A DNA stretch of 64,000 nt from VYFG01 sp965213885 (GCA_965213885.1 OZ243919.1:930001-994000), one strand, 5' to 3'. Numbered from the stretch's first letter, positions 28,899 to 37,780 are shown. The notes: generated by a model from the sequence alone, not told the origin. Numbers and translations are program-made.

Positions 28899-30953
28899 AT
28901 GCCAGAGAGCCGTCCAGACATCACCGGGATATCACCGGTCTATGACCTGCAGAGTGAGTTTGATCCTGCAGGCGATCAGCCCGAAGCCATCGACTGCCTG
29001 GTGGAGGGGCTGAACGACGGGGAGGCCTACCAGACGCTGTTGGGCGTCACCGGTTCAGGAAAGACTTTCACCATGGCCAACATCATTACGCGCACCGGAC
29101 GCCCCGCGCTGATCATGGCCCACAACAAGACCCTGGCGGCCCAACTCTACTCTGAGATGCGGGATTTCTTTCCCCGTAATGCTGTGGAGTATTTCGTCTC
29201 CTACTACGACTATTACCAGCCTGAAGCCTACGTTCCCAGTTCCGACACCTACATCGAGAAGGACGCCTCGGTGAATGACCATATCGACCAGATGCGTTTG
29301 TCCGCCACCAAGGCATTGCTCGAACGGCGTGATGTCATCATCGTTGCCACCGTTTCCGCGATATACGGTCTCGGCGACCCCAAGTCCTATCACGGCATGA
29401 TCCTGCACCTGAAAAGGGGTGATTCGATCAATCAGCGAGCCATACTCAAGAGGTTGGCCGAGATGCAGTACACGCGCAATGACCTTGAATTGCGGCGTGG
29501 TACGTTCCGTGTTCGTGGCGATGTGATCGATGTCTATCCCTCCGAGTCCGAGCGTCTCGCAATTCGCATCGAGTTGTTCGGTGACGAGGTTGATGCACTG
29601 TCACGCTTTGATCCATTAACCGGCAACTCGGAAGGAAGCCTGACACGGGTCACTGTCTATCCGAAAAGCCATTATGTAACCGGCAGACAGACCATCCTTG
29701 ACGTCGTGGACGATATCATCGAGGAACTCCGCCAGCGCCTGGAGGTGCTTCGCGGCGCAGGCAAACTGGTGGAGGCGCAGAGGCTGGAACAAAGGGTCCG
29801 CTACGACGTGGAGATGATGCGCGAACTCGGTTATTGCACCGGGATCGAGAACTATTCACGCTACCTGTCCGGACGCGAGCCGGGGGAGCCGCCCCCCACG
29901 CTGATCGACTACCTGCCTGCGGATGCCATTGTCTTCATCGACGAGAGCCACGCCACAATTCCCCAGATCGGGGCGATGTACAACGGCGATCGCTCACGCA
30001 AGGAAACTCTGGTGGAATACGGGTTCAGGCTACCGTCGGCACTGGATAACCGCCCGCTGCGATTCGATGAATTCGAACTCATGGTTGGACAGGTGATCTT
30101 CGTCTCTGCCACGCCGGGCCCATACGAGGGGCGGCACGCATCGGAGGTGGTGGAGCAGTTGGTGCGCCCCACCGGCCTTCTGGACCCGGAAGTGGAGGTG
30201 CGGCCGGTTATCAGCCAAGTGGATGATCTGCTGTCCGAAATCAGACAGCGCGCCAGCCAGGGCAGCCGGGTTTTGGTGACCACGTTGACCAAGCGGATGG
30301 CGGAAGATCTGACGGAGTATTTCCACGAGCATCAGGTTCGGGTCCGCTACCTGCATTCCGATATCGACACCGTGGAACGTGTGGAGATCATCCGTGATCT
30401 GCGCAAGGGGACGTTCGACGTACTGGTGGGCATCAATCTCCTTCGGGAGGGCCTGGATATACCGGAAGTTTCCCTGGTGGCCATTCTCGATGCGGACAAG
30501 GAGGGATTCCTCCGATCGGAGCGATCACTCATCCAGACCATCGGCCGGGCCGCGCGCAACGCCCAGGGCAGGGTGATCTTGTACGCCGATTCCGTCACAC
30601 CATCCATGCGGGTGGCCATGGACGAAACCGCACGACGGCGCGACAGGCAGGCAGGGTTCAACAGTGAGCACGGCATCACACCGCGCTCCATCGTCAAGCC
30701 GGTGAAGGACATCATCGAGGGCGTCACTGCCAATGATTCGGCATGGAACGATCTCCCGGACCGGAGGACCGCAGCCGAGGGCGGTGAAGAATACTTCCGC
30801 ATGACGCCGAAAGAGCTGGGCAGATTGCTGTCCAGGCTGGAGAAAGAAATGTACGCCCATGCGAAGAACCTCGAATTCGAGCACGCAGCCCAGGTGCGTG
30901 ACCGCATTGCGCAAATCCGGGACGGTCGTTTCGTGGGCGTGGAAGCCGGCTGA
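28899..30953 (+). CDS. uvrB: UvrABC excinuclease subunit B
   Basis: This 684-residue DNA helicase-like damage-verification subunit of nucleotide excision repair contains Walker A GVTGSGKTFTMAN, the beta-hairpin YYDYYQPEAYVPSSD that inserts between DNA strands, the DEAD-like FIDESHATIPQ, helicase motifs EGLDIPEVSLVAILDADKEG and QTIGRAARNAQG, and a C-terminal UVR domain (LEKEMYAHAKNLEFEHAAQV) that binds UvrC. Full length. No canonical LexA box was found in front of it. Confidence 0.98.
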   Translation: MPESRPDITGISPVYDLQSEFDPAGDQPEAIDCLVEGLNDGEAYQTLLGVTGSGKTFTMANIITRTGRPALIMAHNKTLAAQLYSEMRDFFPRNAVEYFVSYYDYYQPEAYVPSSDTYIEKDASVNDHIDQMRLSATKALLERRDVIIVATVSAIYGLGDPKSYHGMILHLKRGDSINQRAILKRLAEMQYTRNDLELRRGTFRVRGDVIDVYPSESERLAIRIELFGDEVDALSRFDPLTGNSEGSLTRVTVYPKSHYVTGRQTILDVVDDIIEELRQRLEVLRGAGKLVEAQRLEQRVRYDVEMMRELGYCTGIENYSRYLSGREPGEPPPTLIDYLPADAIVFIDESHATIPQIGAMYNGDRSRKETLVEYGFRLPSALDNRPLRFDEFELMVGQVIFVSATPGPYEGRHASEVVEQLVRPTGLLDPEVEVRPVISQVDDLLSEIRQRASQGSRVLVTTLTKRMAEDLTEYFHEHQVRVRYLHSDIDTVERVEIIRDLRKGTFDVLVGINLLREGLDIPEVSLVAILDADKEGFLRSERSLIQTIGRAARNAQGRVILYADSVTPSMRVAMDETARRRDRQAGFNSEHGITPRSIVKPVKDIIEGVTANDSAWNDLPDRRTAAEGGEEYFRMTPKELGRLLSRLEKEMYAHAKNLEFEHAAQVRDRIAQIRDGRFVGVEAG

Positions 30954-30984
30954 ACGCCAGGCGCATACGGGTTCAGGGTCCGGT

Positions 30985-31004
30985 CACTCCGTCACCGCGG
31001 AGTG
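30985..31004. terminator. Hairpin between convergent uvrB and maf
   Basis: Seven-base arms cactccg (30985-30991)/cggagtg (30998-31004) with a six-base loop lie between two converging genes. No T-run follows, so its role as terminator is only suggested by position. Confidence 0.35.
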
Positions 31005-31038
31005 TGCCAGGCATGCCGGATGCGCTGACCGGGGGATT

Positions 31039-31626
31039 TCAGGTTAATCCGAAGCCCTCCTCCCGCAGCATCCCGAGCAGACGGATCACAGGCAGGCCGA
31101 TGATTGCGTTGGGGTCGTCGCTGCGAACCCGGCGGAGCAGGGATATTCCCGTCCCCTCGACCTTCAGGCTGCCACAGCAGTCATAGGGCGCATCCGTCGC
31201 CAGGTAGCGTTCTATTTCGTCATCGGTCAATTCACGGCATTCCACTTCCACATGCTCCACTGCGGACTGCATGCGGCCAGTGGCGGCATTCAGCACAGCG
31301 ATGCCGCAGTGGAGCACGGTCATGGCGCCTGAAGCCGCCCGGAGCTGCCCGAGAGCATCGTCATGACCCGCCGGTTTGCCGATGATGCGACCATGCAATA
31401 CAGCTACCTGGTCCGAACCGATCACCAGGCCCTCGGAAAATCTCCCGGCAACGGCGGCGGCCTTGGCCTGCGACAGGCGGCGGACCAGATCATCCGGCGC
31501 CTCTCCGGGGAAAGCCGATTCATCGATATCGGGAGAGAGGCAATGGAACCCAATACCCAGCCGTTCCAGAGCGGCACGCCGGTAGGGAGAAGAAGAAGCG
31601 AGAATGACTGGTTGTCTGTCGACCAT
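31039..31626 (-). CDS. maf: Maf family nucleotide pyrophosphatase (YceF-like)
   Basis: This 195-residue house-cleaning pyrophosphatase begins MVDRQPVILASSSPYRRAAL, the Maf signature, with LSPDIDES, ISQAK-like LSQAKAAAV and IGSDQVAVL following. The S-x-YRR motif and IDES favour the YceF subgroup (m7GTP pyrophosphatase) over the dTTP/UTP-specific YhdE group. A start ten codons upstream is possible but non-homologous. It probably belongs with the minus-strand operon that ends upstream at 31679. Confidence 0.9.
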   Translation of the reverse strand: MVDRQPVILASSSPYRRAALERLGIGFHCLSPDIDESAFPGEAPDDLVRRLSQAKAAAVAGRFSEGLVIGSDQVAVLHGRIIGKPAGHDDALGQLRAASGAMTVLHCGIAVLNAATGRMQSAVEHVEVECRELTDDEIERYLATDAPYDCCGSLKVEGTGISLLRRVRSDDPNAIIGLPVIRLLGMLREEGFGLT

Positions 31627-31678
31627 TTTGCGTGTTGAATCGGGCCCGGTCCCCATTTCCGGCCCTTTCCACCCGTCC

Positions 31679-32086
31679 TTAACCGTAACCGATCTTCAGG
31701 CTGATCATACGTCCGGGCATCAGCGCAAAGCCCCCGGCAATCAAAAGTCCGGCCATCGTTCCGATCATGGCATGGGCGTGTAAGCGTACGTGCCCGGTCC
31801 GGATACCCCAAAGGGCAAGCGCCAGGCTGGCAAGAGTGAACACCGTCAATCCGTGAATCCAACTGAAATCACCCTGATCCAGTTCACGGATCCAGAACGA
31901 TGGCAGGGTTACGGCGAGCATGGCGGCGATCCAGTAACGGCCGACCAGCTTGTGGCGGCGCGTGCCCTTGGTTGCCAGCAGGTTCCACAGTCCCATGGCC
32001 GCCGCTGCCAGTGCGGTGGTGAGATGTGAAGACACGACCACTTCGGCATTCACCGGCAATCCATCGTCAGATACGTTCCAGCCCAT
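31679..32086 (-). CDS. Membrane protein, DUF2306-like
   Basis: This 135-residue protein has four predicted membrane helices and the pattern GTRRHKLVGRYWIAAMLAVT, then SFWIREL and SWIHGLTVFTL, as in the DUF2306/predicted cytochrome-like membrane family. Conserved histidines (HKLVG, IHG, LHAHAMIG) could bind haem or metal, but this is not shown. Its start overlaps the end of the upstream gene by 20 bases, and it closes a minus-strand operon of small and redox membrane proteins. Confidence 0.7.
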   Translation of the reverse strand: MGWNVSDDGLPVNAEVVVSSHLTTALAAAAMGLWNLLATKGTRRHKLVGRYWIAAMLAVTLPSFWIRELDQGDFSWIHGLTVFTLASLALALWGIRTGHVRLHAHAMIGTMAGLLIAGGFALMPGRMISLKIGYG

Positions 32087-32831
32087 TTTCCGCCATTCTC
32101 AGATACAGCAAATCTCCCTGGCGCCGGAGTTCTCCGGTGACCCTCACCGCTTCCCCGGCCAGTTTCCCCGACAGCGCCGAGGCGGAAGATCCGTCCGGTT
32201 GTACCAGGATATAACCGTATTTCCGGTCATCCGAGGCTTTCGCCACCAGCATGGCCGGTATGCCGCCGAGGAGGCAGACTTCCGCACAAGACTTGTGGAT
32301 CGCGCCGGCACCGGGTTTCATCACGCCGAGAAAACACTTGGAATCCACGATTTCGCCCTCAAGGGCGATCTTCCCCAGGGATTCAACCCCCAGGCGGTTC
32401 GTAATGAGGTCCGCCTTGATTGCGTCGGTGGAGGCGAAATTGTCCCCGGAGGAGACCTCCAGCATTGTCCAGCCGCCCCGCCTGATGGTCGTACCCGTTA
32501 CATCGACCGCCTTGCCGTCCAGGTCGTTGGCCATGCCGGCTGCGGTGAATTTCCCCTGCCTGACCAGGAGTACGGACTCGATCCGGGCCGGGTCTTCGGG
32601 ATGGATCCGGTGCAGTACGGGATAGGGGTTGACTTGCAGCACGCCCGACATCGTTGTGCCGGTGCCCACCGCCCAGACGGCCGGCGCCCCCGGCTTCTGC
32701 TGCGTGCCAAGCCAGTATCCGAGCAGGGCACAGCCGACAACCAGCGCCAGGACCAGCGGCCAGTAGAACCTTGCCAGGGATGGCGGGGTCGGCAGGTAGC
32801 CGACGAAAAACGGAGGTTCCGGTTTGCTCAT
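32067..32831 (-). CDS. Membrane-anchored periplasmic protein of unknown function with Cys-rich motif
   Basis: This 254-residue protein has one N-terminal membrane helix (about 21-42, FYWPLVLALVVGCALLGYWL) and a long extracytoplasmic part. The most distinctive segment is EGEIVDSKCFLGVMKPGAGA with HKSCAEVCLLGGIPAM shortly after, containing three cysteines and a histidine that may bind a metal, followed by a small beta-barrel-like C-terminus (GEAVRVTGELRRQGDLLYLR). I do not recognise a characterised family. It is 13 bases downstream of the Rieske/ferric-reductase-like gene, suggesting a redox or cofactor role. Confidence 0.7.
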   Translation of the reverse strand: MSKPEPPFFVGYLPTPPSLARFYWPLVLALVVGCALLGYWLGTQQKPGAPAVWAVGTGTTMSGVLQVNPYPVLHRIHPEDPARIESVLLVRQGKFTAAGMANDLDGKAVDVTGTTIRRGGWTMLEVSSGDNFASTDAIKADLITNRLGVESLGKIALEGEIVDSKCFLGVMKPGAGAIHKSCAEVCLLGGIPAMLVAKASDDRKYGYILVQPDGSSASALSGKLAGEAVRVTGELRRQGDLLYLRMAENGLERI

Positions 32832-32843
32832 ACTGCAACACTC

Positions 32844-33917
32844 CTATCCATCGGTTTGGCCGACAGCGCCCTCCGGTACTTCGAGAACCGGTCTCGGTGT
32901 GCCTGCCGGTAACGGTTCGGCGTTGACGAACAGGCTGCCGGCCTCGAGCTTCAGGTGATAGGTCCGAATCCTTTCCGTGAAGGGCGGCGGGGAACAGCCG
33001 TCTTCCGGCCGATACTGGTAACCATGCCAGGGGCAAGTGATGTATCCGTCGATCACCCGACCTTCACCCAGGGGACCGTTTTGATGCTGGCAGACATTCG
33101 ATACGGCACACAGTCGGTTGCCGTTGTAGCGGAATACGGCGATGCGCTCATCCGTATCGATGTCGATCGTGATGGCGCGGTTGTCCGGGATGTCCAGGTA
33201 GTTCCCTATGGGGATCCATTGGCTTCCGTCGCGGCTGGCCTGTCTGTCCGCTCCTGAACGGGTGAATGCTGCCGTAAGATGCAGGCCACCGACCAGCCCC
33301 ACGCTGATCATGACCATCCAGGGCATCAGCCCGGTGGCATCCTGTTGCAGCGCGCCGAAGACGATGTGCAGGACAATAAGGGCATAGGCCAGGTACACGC
33401 ACAGGTGAATGGCTTTCCAGAGCGGTCCGCCCAAGGTCGTATTCCAGTAGTCATGGCTTGTCGCGGCCAGAACAAACAGGCACATCAGGGCAACGGCACC
33501 GAGCGCCTCGAAGGGTATGTCCATGACGGCGCGGTAGTCCCCACCTGAGGTAAAGACCGAAACCAGCGGATTCACCGGACCGAAGCTGTGGTACCAGTAG
33601 ATCGCCAGCAATCCATGAACCAGAGCAACGATGAACATGGAAACGCCGAAATGCCGGCGGTTGTACAGGAGTGGGAGGAAGCGGCGATCGATGCGCGCCA
33701 GGGGGCCGATGCACAGAATCAGGGTCAGCATGACAAAGGCGCAGGTTGAGGTCGCACGAATCAGCAGGGTGAGCAGGGGCAGGGCCTGGTCCCCTCGGTA
33801 GAGCGTGTTGGTGACTATTATGAAAGCGGCAATATAGAGCAGTATGCCTGCCCAGAGGCACAGATCGTAGACCTGCTTGCGACGGTTCCAGTTGACGGGT
33901 ACGTAACCTTGACTCAT
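32844..33917 (-). CDS. Ferric-reductase-like membrane protein fused to a Rieske [2Fe-2S] domain
   Basis: This 357-residue protein has two parts. The first about 225 residues form six or so membrane helices with spaced histidines (NRRHFGVSMFIVALVHGLLA, TSHDYWN, KAIHLCVYLAYALIVLHIVF), resembling the haem-b ferric reductase/MsrQ-type domain. The C-terminal part (from about 230) is a Rieske domain with CQHQNGPLGEGRVIDG and CPWHGYQYRPEDG, i.e. C-x-H and C-x2-H ligands. Electron transfer between haem and the [2Fe-2S] centre within one polypeptide is plausible. The partner and direction are unknown. It is part of the 34288-31679 operon. Confidence 0.82.
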   Translation of the reverse strand: MSQGYVPVNWNRRKQVYDLCLWAGILLYIAAFIIVTNTLYRGDQALPLLTLLIRATSTCAFVMLTLILCIGPLARIDRRFLPLLYNRRHFGVSMFIVALVHGLLAIYWYHSFGPVNPLVSVFTSGGDYRAVMDIPFEALGAVALMCLFVLAATSHDYWNTTLGGPLWKAIHLCVYLAYALIVLHIVFGALQQDATGLMPWMVMISVGLVGGLHLTAAFTRSGADRQASRDGSQWIPIGNYLDIPDNRAITIDIDTDERIAVFRYNGNRLCAVSNVCQHQNGPLGEGRVIDGYITCPWHGYQYRPEDGCSPPPFTERIRTYHLKLEAGSLFVNAEPLPAGTPRPVLEVPEGAVGQTDG

Positions 33918-33941
33918 GGATGGTCTGGCATGGTTGCCGGA

Positions 33942-34097
33942 TCAGGGAATCGGGCCCTTGGTGGACTGCTGGGGTGGTGCATCATTGCGTGGATAAATGT
34001 CCCTATCCGGGTTGCTCATGATCAGGATCAGAAGGAGTAGCGCCGGGGTGAGAAACAGCCAGGCCAACCTGTGAATCCTGCGGTGTGGCCGGATCAT
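33942..34097 (-). CDS. Small single-pass membrane protein
   Basis: This 51-residue protein starts MIRPHRRIHRLAWLFLTPAL with one hydrophobic segment (LAWLFLTPALLLLILIM) and a polar C-terminus. The ATG at 34097 overlaps the stop of the upstream small gene (ATGA), which supports translation from this start. It lies 24 bases before the Rieske-fusion gene in the same operon. Possibly an accessory subunit of the redox complex. Confidence 0.65.
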   Translation of the reverse strand: MIRPHRRIHRLAWLFLTPALLLLILIMSNPDRDIYPRNDAPPQQSTKGPIP

Positions 34098-34288
34098 GGA
34101 CGGGATCCAATCCACTTTTTCAGCAGATACGGCCAAAGAATAATCGAGGCCGGCGTCCAGAGCAGCCGCGTCAGCATCGAGGTTCCACGGGCCCCCGGCT
34201 CCAGGGCAGCGTATCCCCGGAGAAAAAAACCCACACCGAAGAGGAGCCCGGCAAGGCAGTAAATTCCCAATATGCTCAGCAGGATCAT
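34094..34288 (-). CDS. Small membrane protein, first gene of the redox operon
   Basis: This 64-residue protein has two hydrophobic stretches (ILLSILGIYCLAGLLFGVGFFL and TRLLWTPASIILWPYLL). No family is recognised. Overlap with the next gene and tight spacing along the operon suggest it is an accessory or assembly component of the ferric-reductase/Rieske system. Confidence 0.6.
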   Translation of the reverse strand: MILLSILGIYCLAGLLFGVGFFLRGYAALEPGARGTSMLTRLLWTPASIILWPYLLKKWIGSRP

Positions 34289-34332
34289 TCCGGGGCGATC
34301 GTGGGATTCCGGTCAGGAAAGTAAGGGACTGA

Positions 34333-34611
34333 TCAAGCAGCGTTGACGACCGAAGCCACCAACTTCAGGTTCATCCATGGACGGTTCGTCGCAGTGGCCA
34401 ACGCCAACACCAACGTTCCTCGCCGTCCAGTTGCCCCATTCCCGAGGCCCGGGATCTTCCATGCGGCGTTCATGTCCGCATTGGCCTCATGGCCGCAGGC
34501 CACGCATCGGTACTCGGATTGCGATCTGCAACTGCATTCATGCTTCCGCATCGTCCGCGGATGAGGACGGAACACGACATTGCGATCGGTGGGATCATTC
34601 ATCTCGCCCAT
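34333..34611 (-). pseudogene. TnpB (IS200/IS605 OrfB) C-terminal remnant
   Basis: Only the C-terminal zinc-ribbon part is left: CSCRSQSEYRCVACGHEANADMNAAWKI, with the CxC...CxxC pairs and the ADMNAA motif of TnpB proteins. The upstream RuvC-like catalytic part is missing. Interpreted as the debris of an IS605-type element. Confidence 0.75.
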
Positions 34612-34870
34612 TCTGTCAACTCGGCTGTATCAGTCCCGAAACTAACGCATTTCCTTGGGAAATGCACATCCCTGGCATTCCGGATTGTCGATCATCATTC
34701 CCCTGTAATAGAGTTCTTGCTGGCAATTGAATTCTCATTGGAAGGCGTTCGTTGACGCAGTGATGGAGGTGGCGATGGCACCGAGCGAAGTCGGCAGAAC
34801 GGGGAATTGGTATCGTTATTCTCATCATCGTCACCCTTCGACCGAACGTCTTCAGACACAGGGGGCTGTC

Positions 34871-35251
34871 ATGCGTCTATTCATCATGTTGATTCTAGGC
34901 TGTGCCTTCGGTCTGCCTGTCATCGCGGATGATGGACCTTGCGGAGACGGTGTAAACGGCAAGCCTCACCCGTATGGTGGGAGCTTTGTCGCGGACACGG
35001 CTTATATCGGTCCTGATGCCAAAGTGTGTGGGCGTGCAAAGGTCCTGGGGAACGCAGAAGTCTCCGATGAGGCAATAATCTCTGAAAAATCACACGTCTC
35101 CGGGAATGCAAAGATTTCCGGACATACAATCATCTTTGGGTATGCAAGAGTCCATGGGGAAGCAAAGGTCTACGGCAATGCGAAGGTATACGGGAGAGCA
35201 GAAGTCCGTGAAGGGGAGGTTTACGGGAACACAAATGTTTCCGGGAGTTGA
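34871..35251 (+). CDS. Small secreted left-handed beta-helix (hexapeptide-repeat) protein
   Basis: This 126-residue protein has a signal peptide (MRLFIMLILGCAFGLPVIAD). It then consists almost entirely of six-residue repeats of the form [AKV]-x-[V/I]-x-G-x: AKVCGRAKVLGNAEVSDEAI, AKVYGNAKVYGRAEV and similar. This pattern forms a left-handed parallel beta-helix, as in polymer-forming or adhesin-type proteins. The only cysteines (in GPCGDG and AKVCG) could form a disulfide. The ATG at 34871 gives the signal peptide; a longer frame would not. Function unknown. Confidence 0.7.
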   Translation: MRLFIMLILGCAFGLPVIADDGPCGDGVNGKPHPYGGSFVADTAYIGPDAKVCGRAKVLGNAEVSDEAIISEKSHVSGNAKISGHTIIFGYARVHGEAKVYGNAKVYGRAEVREGEVYGNTNVSGS

Positions 35252-35308
35252 ATCGCGTCGGCAAGCCCCCCCGAAACGCCGTTCCAGCTTGAACTTGCGA
35301 GGAAAAGA

Positions 35309-35569
35309 ATGACGAGCTGACTGATCGTGGCGCTGCTGGTTATGCTTGCGCTTCCTGCCATGGCGGGCAGTCCGCAAGAGGAGGCCGCACTTAACCTGAC
35401 CCGCGATCAGAAAGCGGCGGTGCAGCGCGGCCTCAAGTTCATGGGACATTGGGAGGCTGTGGGAACCACCGACGGCGTATTCGGTCCCCGCACGATGGCA
35501 GCCATAGCGGCGTGGCAAAAGGCGCGAGGCGACCTGGTGTTATATCCCACATTAAATCGGCCAGGATGA
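35309..35569 (+). pseudogene. Peptidoglycan-binding-like exported protein with a nonsense codon at position 4
   Basis: From the ATG at 35309 (preceded by GAGGAAAAGA) the frame reads M-T-S-stop-L-I-V-ALLVMLALPAMAGS, which would be a good signal peptide if the TGA at 35318-35320 were CGA. After it comes a peptidoglycan_binding_1-like segment (LTRDQKAAVQRGLKFMGHWE, TTDGVFGPRTMAAIAAWQKA) that ends soon afterwards. Reinitiation at GTG 35327 would remove part of the signal. Most simply a recent pseudogene. Confidence 0.65.
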
Positions 35570-35785
35570 GGGAATTTATCCCGGAAAAAATCGGGACGGA
35601 TTGGTGCAGGAATTGGAATAAAGCGGGAAGGTTTTTTCTTCAGGTAGCCTGTTTGCGGTAGCCATTCAGGGCGTTTTCAGGCAGCCGGGATGTGGTAGTT
35701 TCCGACGTTGAGGGAACGCACCGCGCCTGATGCGCCAACGTCGTCATGGAATCCGTAACCAATACAACCCTCCGGACAGGTAACT

Positions 35786-37777
35786 ATGCAGAAGCAAAAC
35801 CAAGAGAGCCTTGACTGGTTCAAGATCGCCGAGATGGACGAGCTACCGGAAGGCCGCGTGAAGACCGTGACCGCCGGCGCCAGGTCCATGGCCCTGACAC
35901 ATTTTAACGGCAAGTACACCGCAATGGACAACAGGTGTCCCCACCAGGGAGGCCCCCTTGGCGAGGGCTCCATCGAGGTGGGCAAGGACGGCAGATGCTG
36001 GCTGCGCTGCCCCTGGCATGGCTGGGACTTCGACCCGGAAACCGGCAAGCCGCCGGGCGGTCACGAGGATACAGGCCAGCGGCTCTACCCGGTGGAAATC
36101 CGCGACGACGGTATTTACCTGGGACTGGAACGGGAGCCGGAGAGGGCGCTCACCGTGTCGGACATCATGGCCGAGACGATGGTGAACTGGGGGGTGAGAT
36201 CCGTTTTCGGCATGGTCGGACATTCCAACCTGGGACTTGCCGAGGCGCTCCGGGTGCAGGAAACCCGGGGAAACCTGTCCTATTACGGTATCCGCCACGA
36301 GGGCGCCGCCGCGTTTGCGTGCGCCGGCTACGCCAAGGCGTCCGGGAAGCCCGCGGCATGCCTCACCATTGCCGGACCCGGTGCCACCAACCTACTTACG
36401 GGGCTCTGGGACTGCAAGGTGGACCGCGCACCCGCCCTGGCCCTCACGGGACAGGTGGACATCCAGGTTCTCGGCCCGGGCGCATTCCAGGACATCGACC
36501 TTTCTTCCGCGTTCGAGGCGGTGGCGGATTTCAGTGAACCGGTGCTGCATTCCAGCAGGCATGTCGAACTGATGAACCTGGCCTGCAAGCATGCCATCGT
36601 TAACAGGACCCCGACCCACCTGATCTTTCCGGATGACGTGCAGACCGTCCCTGCCAGGGAGGGGGCCATGGCCGGACGTCCCGATGGCCGGTTGGGCGAT
36701 GATCGGATCACCCCGTCGGCCGAAGCCATGGAGAAGATGGTGGAGATGATCCGCACCCATGGACGTCCCATCATCATCGTGGGTTACGGCGCCAGGTACG
36801 CGATGGACAGTGTCACCTCCCTTGCCCAGCTGCTCCGCGCGCCGGTATTGACCACCTTCAAGGCGAAGGGCCAGATCTCCGACCACCACCCCCTTGCCGC
36901 CGGGGTTCTCGGGCGTTCGGGCACTCCGATCGCGAGTTGGTTCATGAACGAGTGCGACCTGATCATCGCCCTTGGCACCTCGTTTTCAAACCATACCGGC
37001 ATTACGCCCAAGCGGCCGATCATCCAGGTGGACTTCGACCGGATGGCGCTGGGAAAATTCCACCCGGTTGCACACCCGGTCTGGGGCGAGATCGACACCA
37101 CCCTGCGCCTGCTGATGGACGCACTGGGCGACCGCACGGAGACCGTGGACCAGACCGGGGAGGTGGCGGAACGCTGGCAGATCTGGCGCCAGGAGAAACA
37201 GCGCCGCATGGCGGACAACCGCGGCAAGGGAATCAATTCGGCGTCGGTCTTCGACAGCATGAGCAGGTTGACGCCTGCCAACGCGATCATCCCGGTGGAT
37301 GTCGGCAACAACACCTACTCGTTCGGACGCTACTTCGAATGCCAGGGACAGTCGGTCCTGATGTCGGGATACCTGGGGTCCATCGGATTCTCCTTTCCCG
37401 CCGCCATCGGGGCCTGGGCGGCCACGAGAGACCACGGGGAATTGGAAGGGCGGCCGGTGGTGTCGGTGAGCGGGGATGGCGGATTCGGCCAGTATCTGGC
37501 GGAATTCACCACTGCGGTGAAATACGACATGAACATCACCCATATCCTGCTCAACAACTCGGAGCTGGGCAAGATCAGCAAGGAGCAGCGGGCCGGGGAG
37601 TGGCAGGTGTGGCAGACGTCCCTGCACAATCCCAATTTCTCGATCTACGCAAGGAACTGCGGCGGTTTCGGCAAGCGGGTGAACGACCCGGCAGAACTGG
37701 ACGATGCCATCCGGGCGGCGCTGGAACACCGTGGACCGGCCCTGGTCGAGGTACTGACGGATGTCGAGCTGATCTGA
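35786..37777 (+). CDS. Fusion of an N-terminal Rieske domain and a thiamine-diphosphate enzyme
   Basis: This 663-residue protein has a Rieske ferredoxin-like domain (about 10-120) with ligands Cys51, His53, Cys75 and His78 (CPHQGGPLGEG, CPWHGWDFDP). It is followed by a complete ThDP enzyme of the acetolactate synthase/pyruvate oxidase superfamily: TVSDIMAETMVNWGVRSVFG, the catalytic glutamate in YYGIRHEGAAAF (Glu172), PGATNLLTGLWD, and the ThDP/Mg motif SGDGGFGQYLAEFTTA with ILLNNSELGKI. ThDP enzymes cleave or form C-C bonds next to a carbonyl; an attached Rieske centre could accept electrons, making an oxidative variant. It converges with the Rieske oxygenase gene (three bases between stops). 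Substrate unknown. Confidence 0.85.
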   Translation: MQKQNQESLDWFKIAEMDELPEGRVKTVTAGARSMALTHFNGKYTAMDNRCPHQGGPLGEGSIEVGKDGRCWLRCPWHGWDFDPETGKPPGGHEDTGQRLYPVEIRDDGIYLGLEREPERALTVSDIMAETMVNWGVRSVFGMVGHSNLGLAEALRVQETRGNLSYYGIRHEGAAAFACAGYAKASGKPAACLTIAGPGATNLLTGLWDCKVDRAPALALTGQVDIQVLGPGAFQDIDLSSAFEAVADFSEPVLHSSRHVELMNLACKHAIVNRTPTHLIFPDDVQTVPAREGAMAGRPDGRLGDDRITPSAEAMEKMVEMIRTHGRPIIIVGYGARYAMDSVTSLAQLLRAPVLTTFKAKGQISDHHPLAAGVLGRSGTPIASWFMNECDLIIALGTSFSNHTGITPKRPIIQVDFDRMALGKFHPVAHPVWGEIDTTLRLLMDALGDRTETVDQTGEVAERWQIWRQEKQRRMADNRGKGINSASVFDSMSRLTPANAIIPVDVGNNTYSFGRYFECQGQSVLMSGYLGSIGFSFPAAIGAWAATRDHGELEGRPVVSVSGDGGFGQYLAEFTTAVKYDMNITHILLNNSELGKISKEQRAGEWQVWQTSLHNPNFSIYARNCGGFGKRVNDPAELDDAIRAALEHRGPALVEVLTDVELI

Positions 37778-37780
37778 GGA

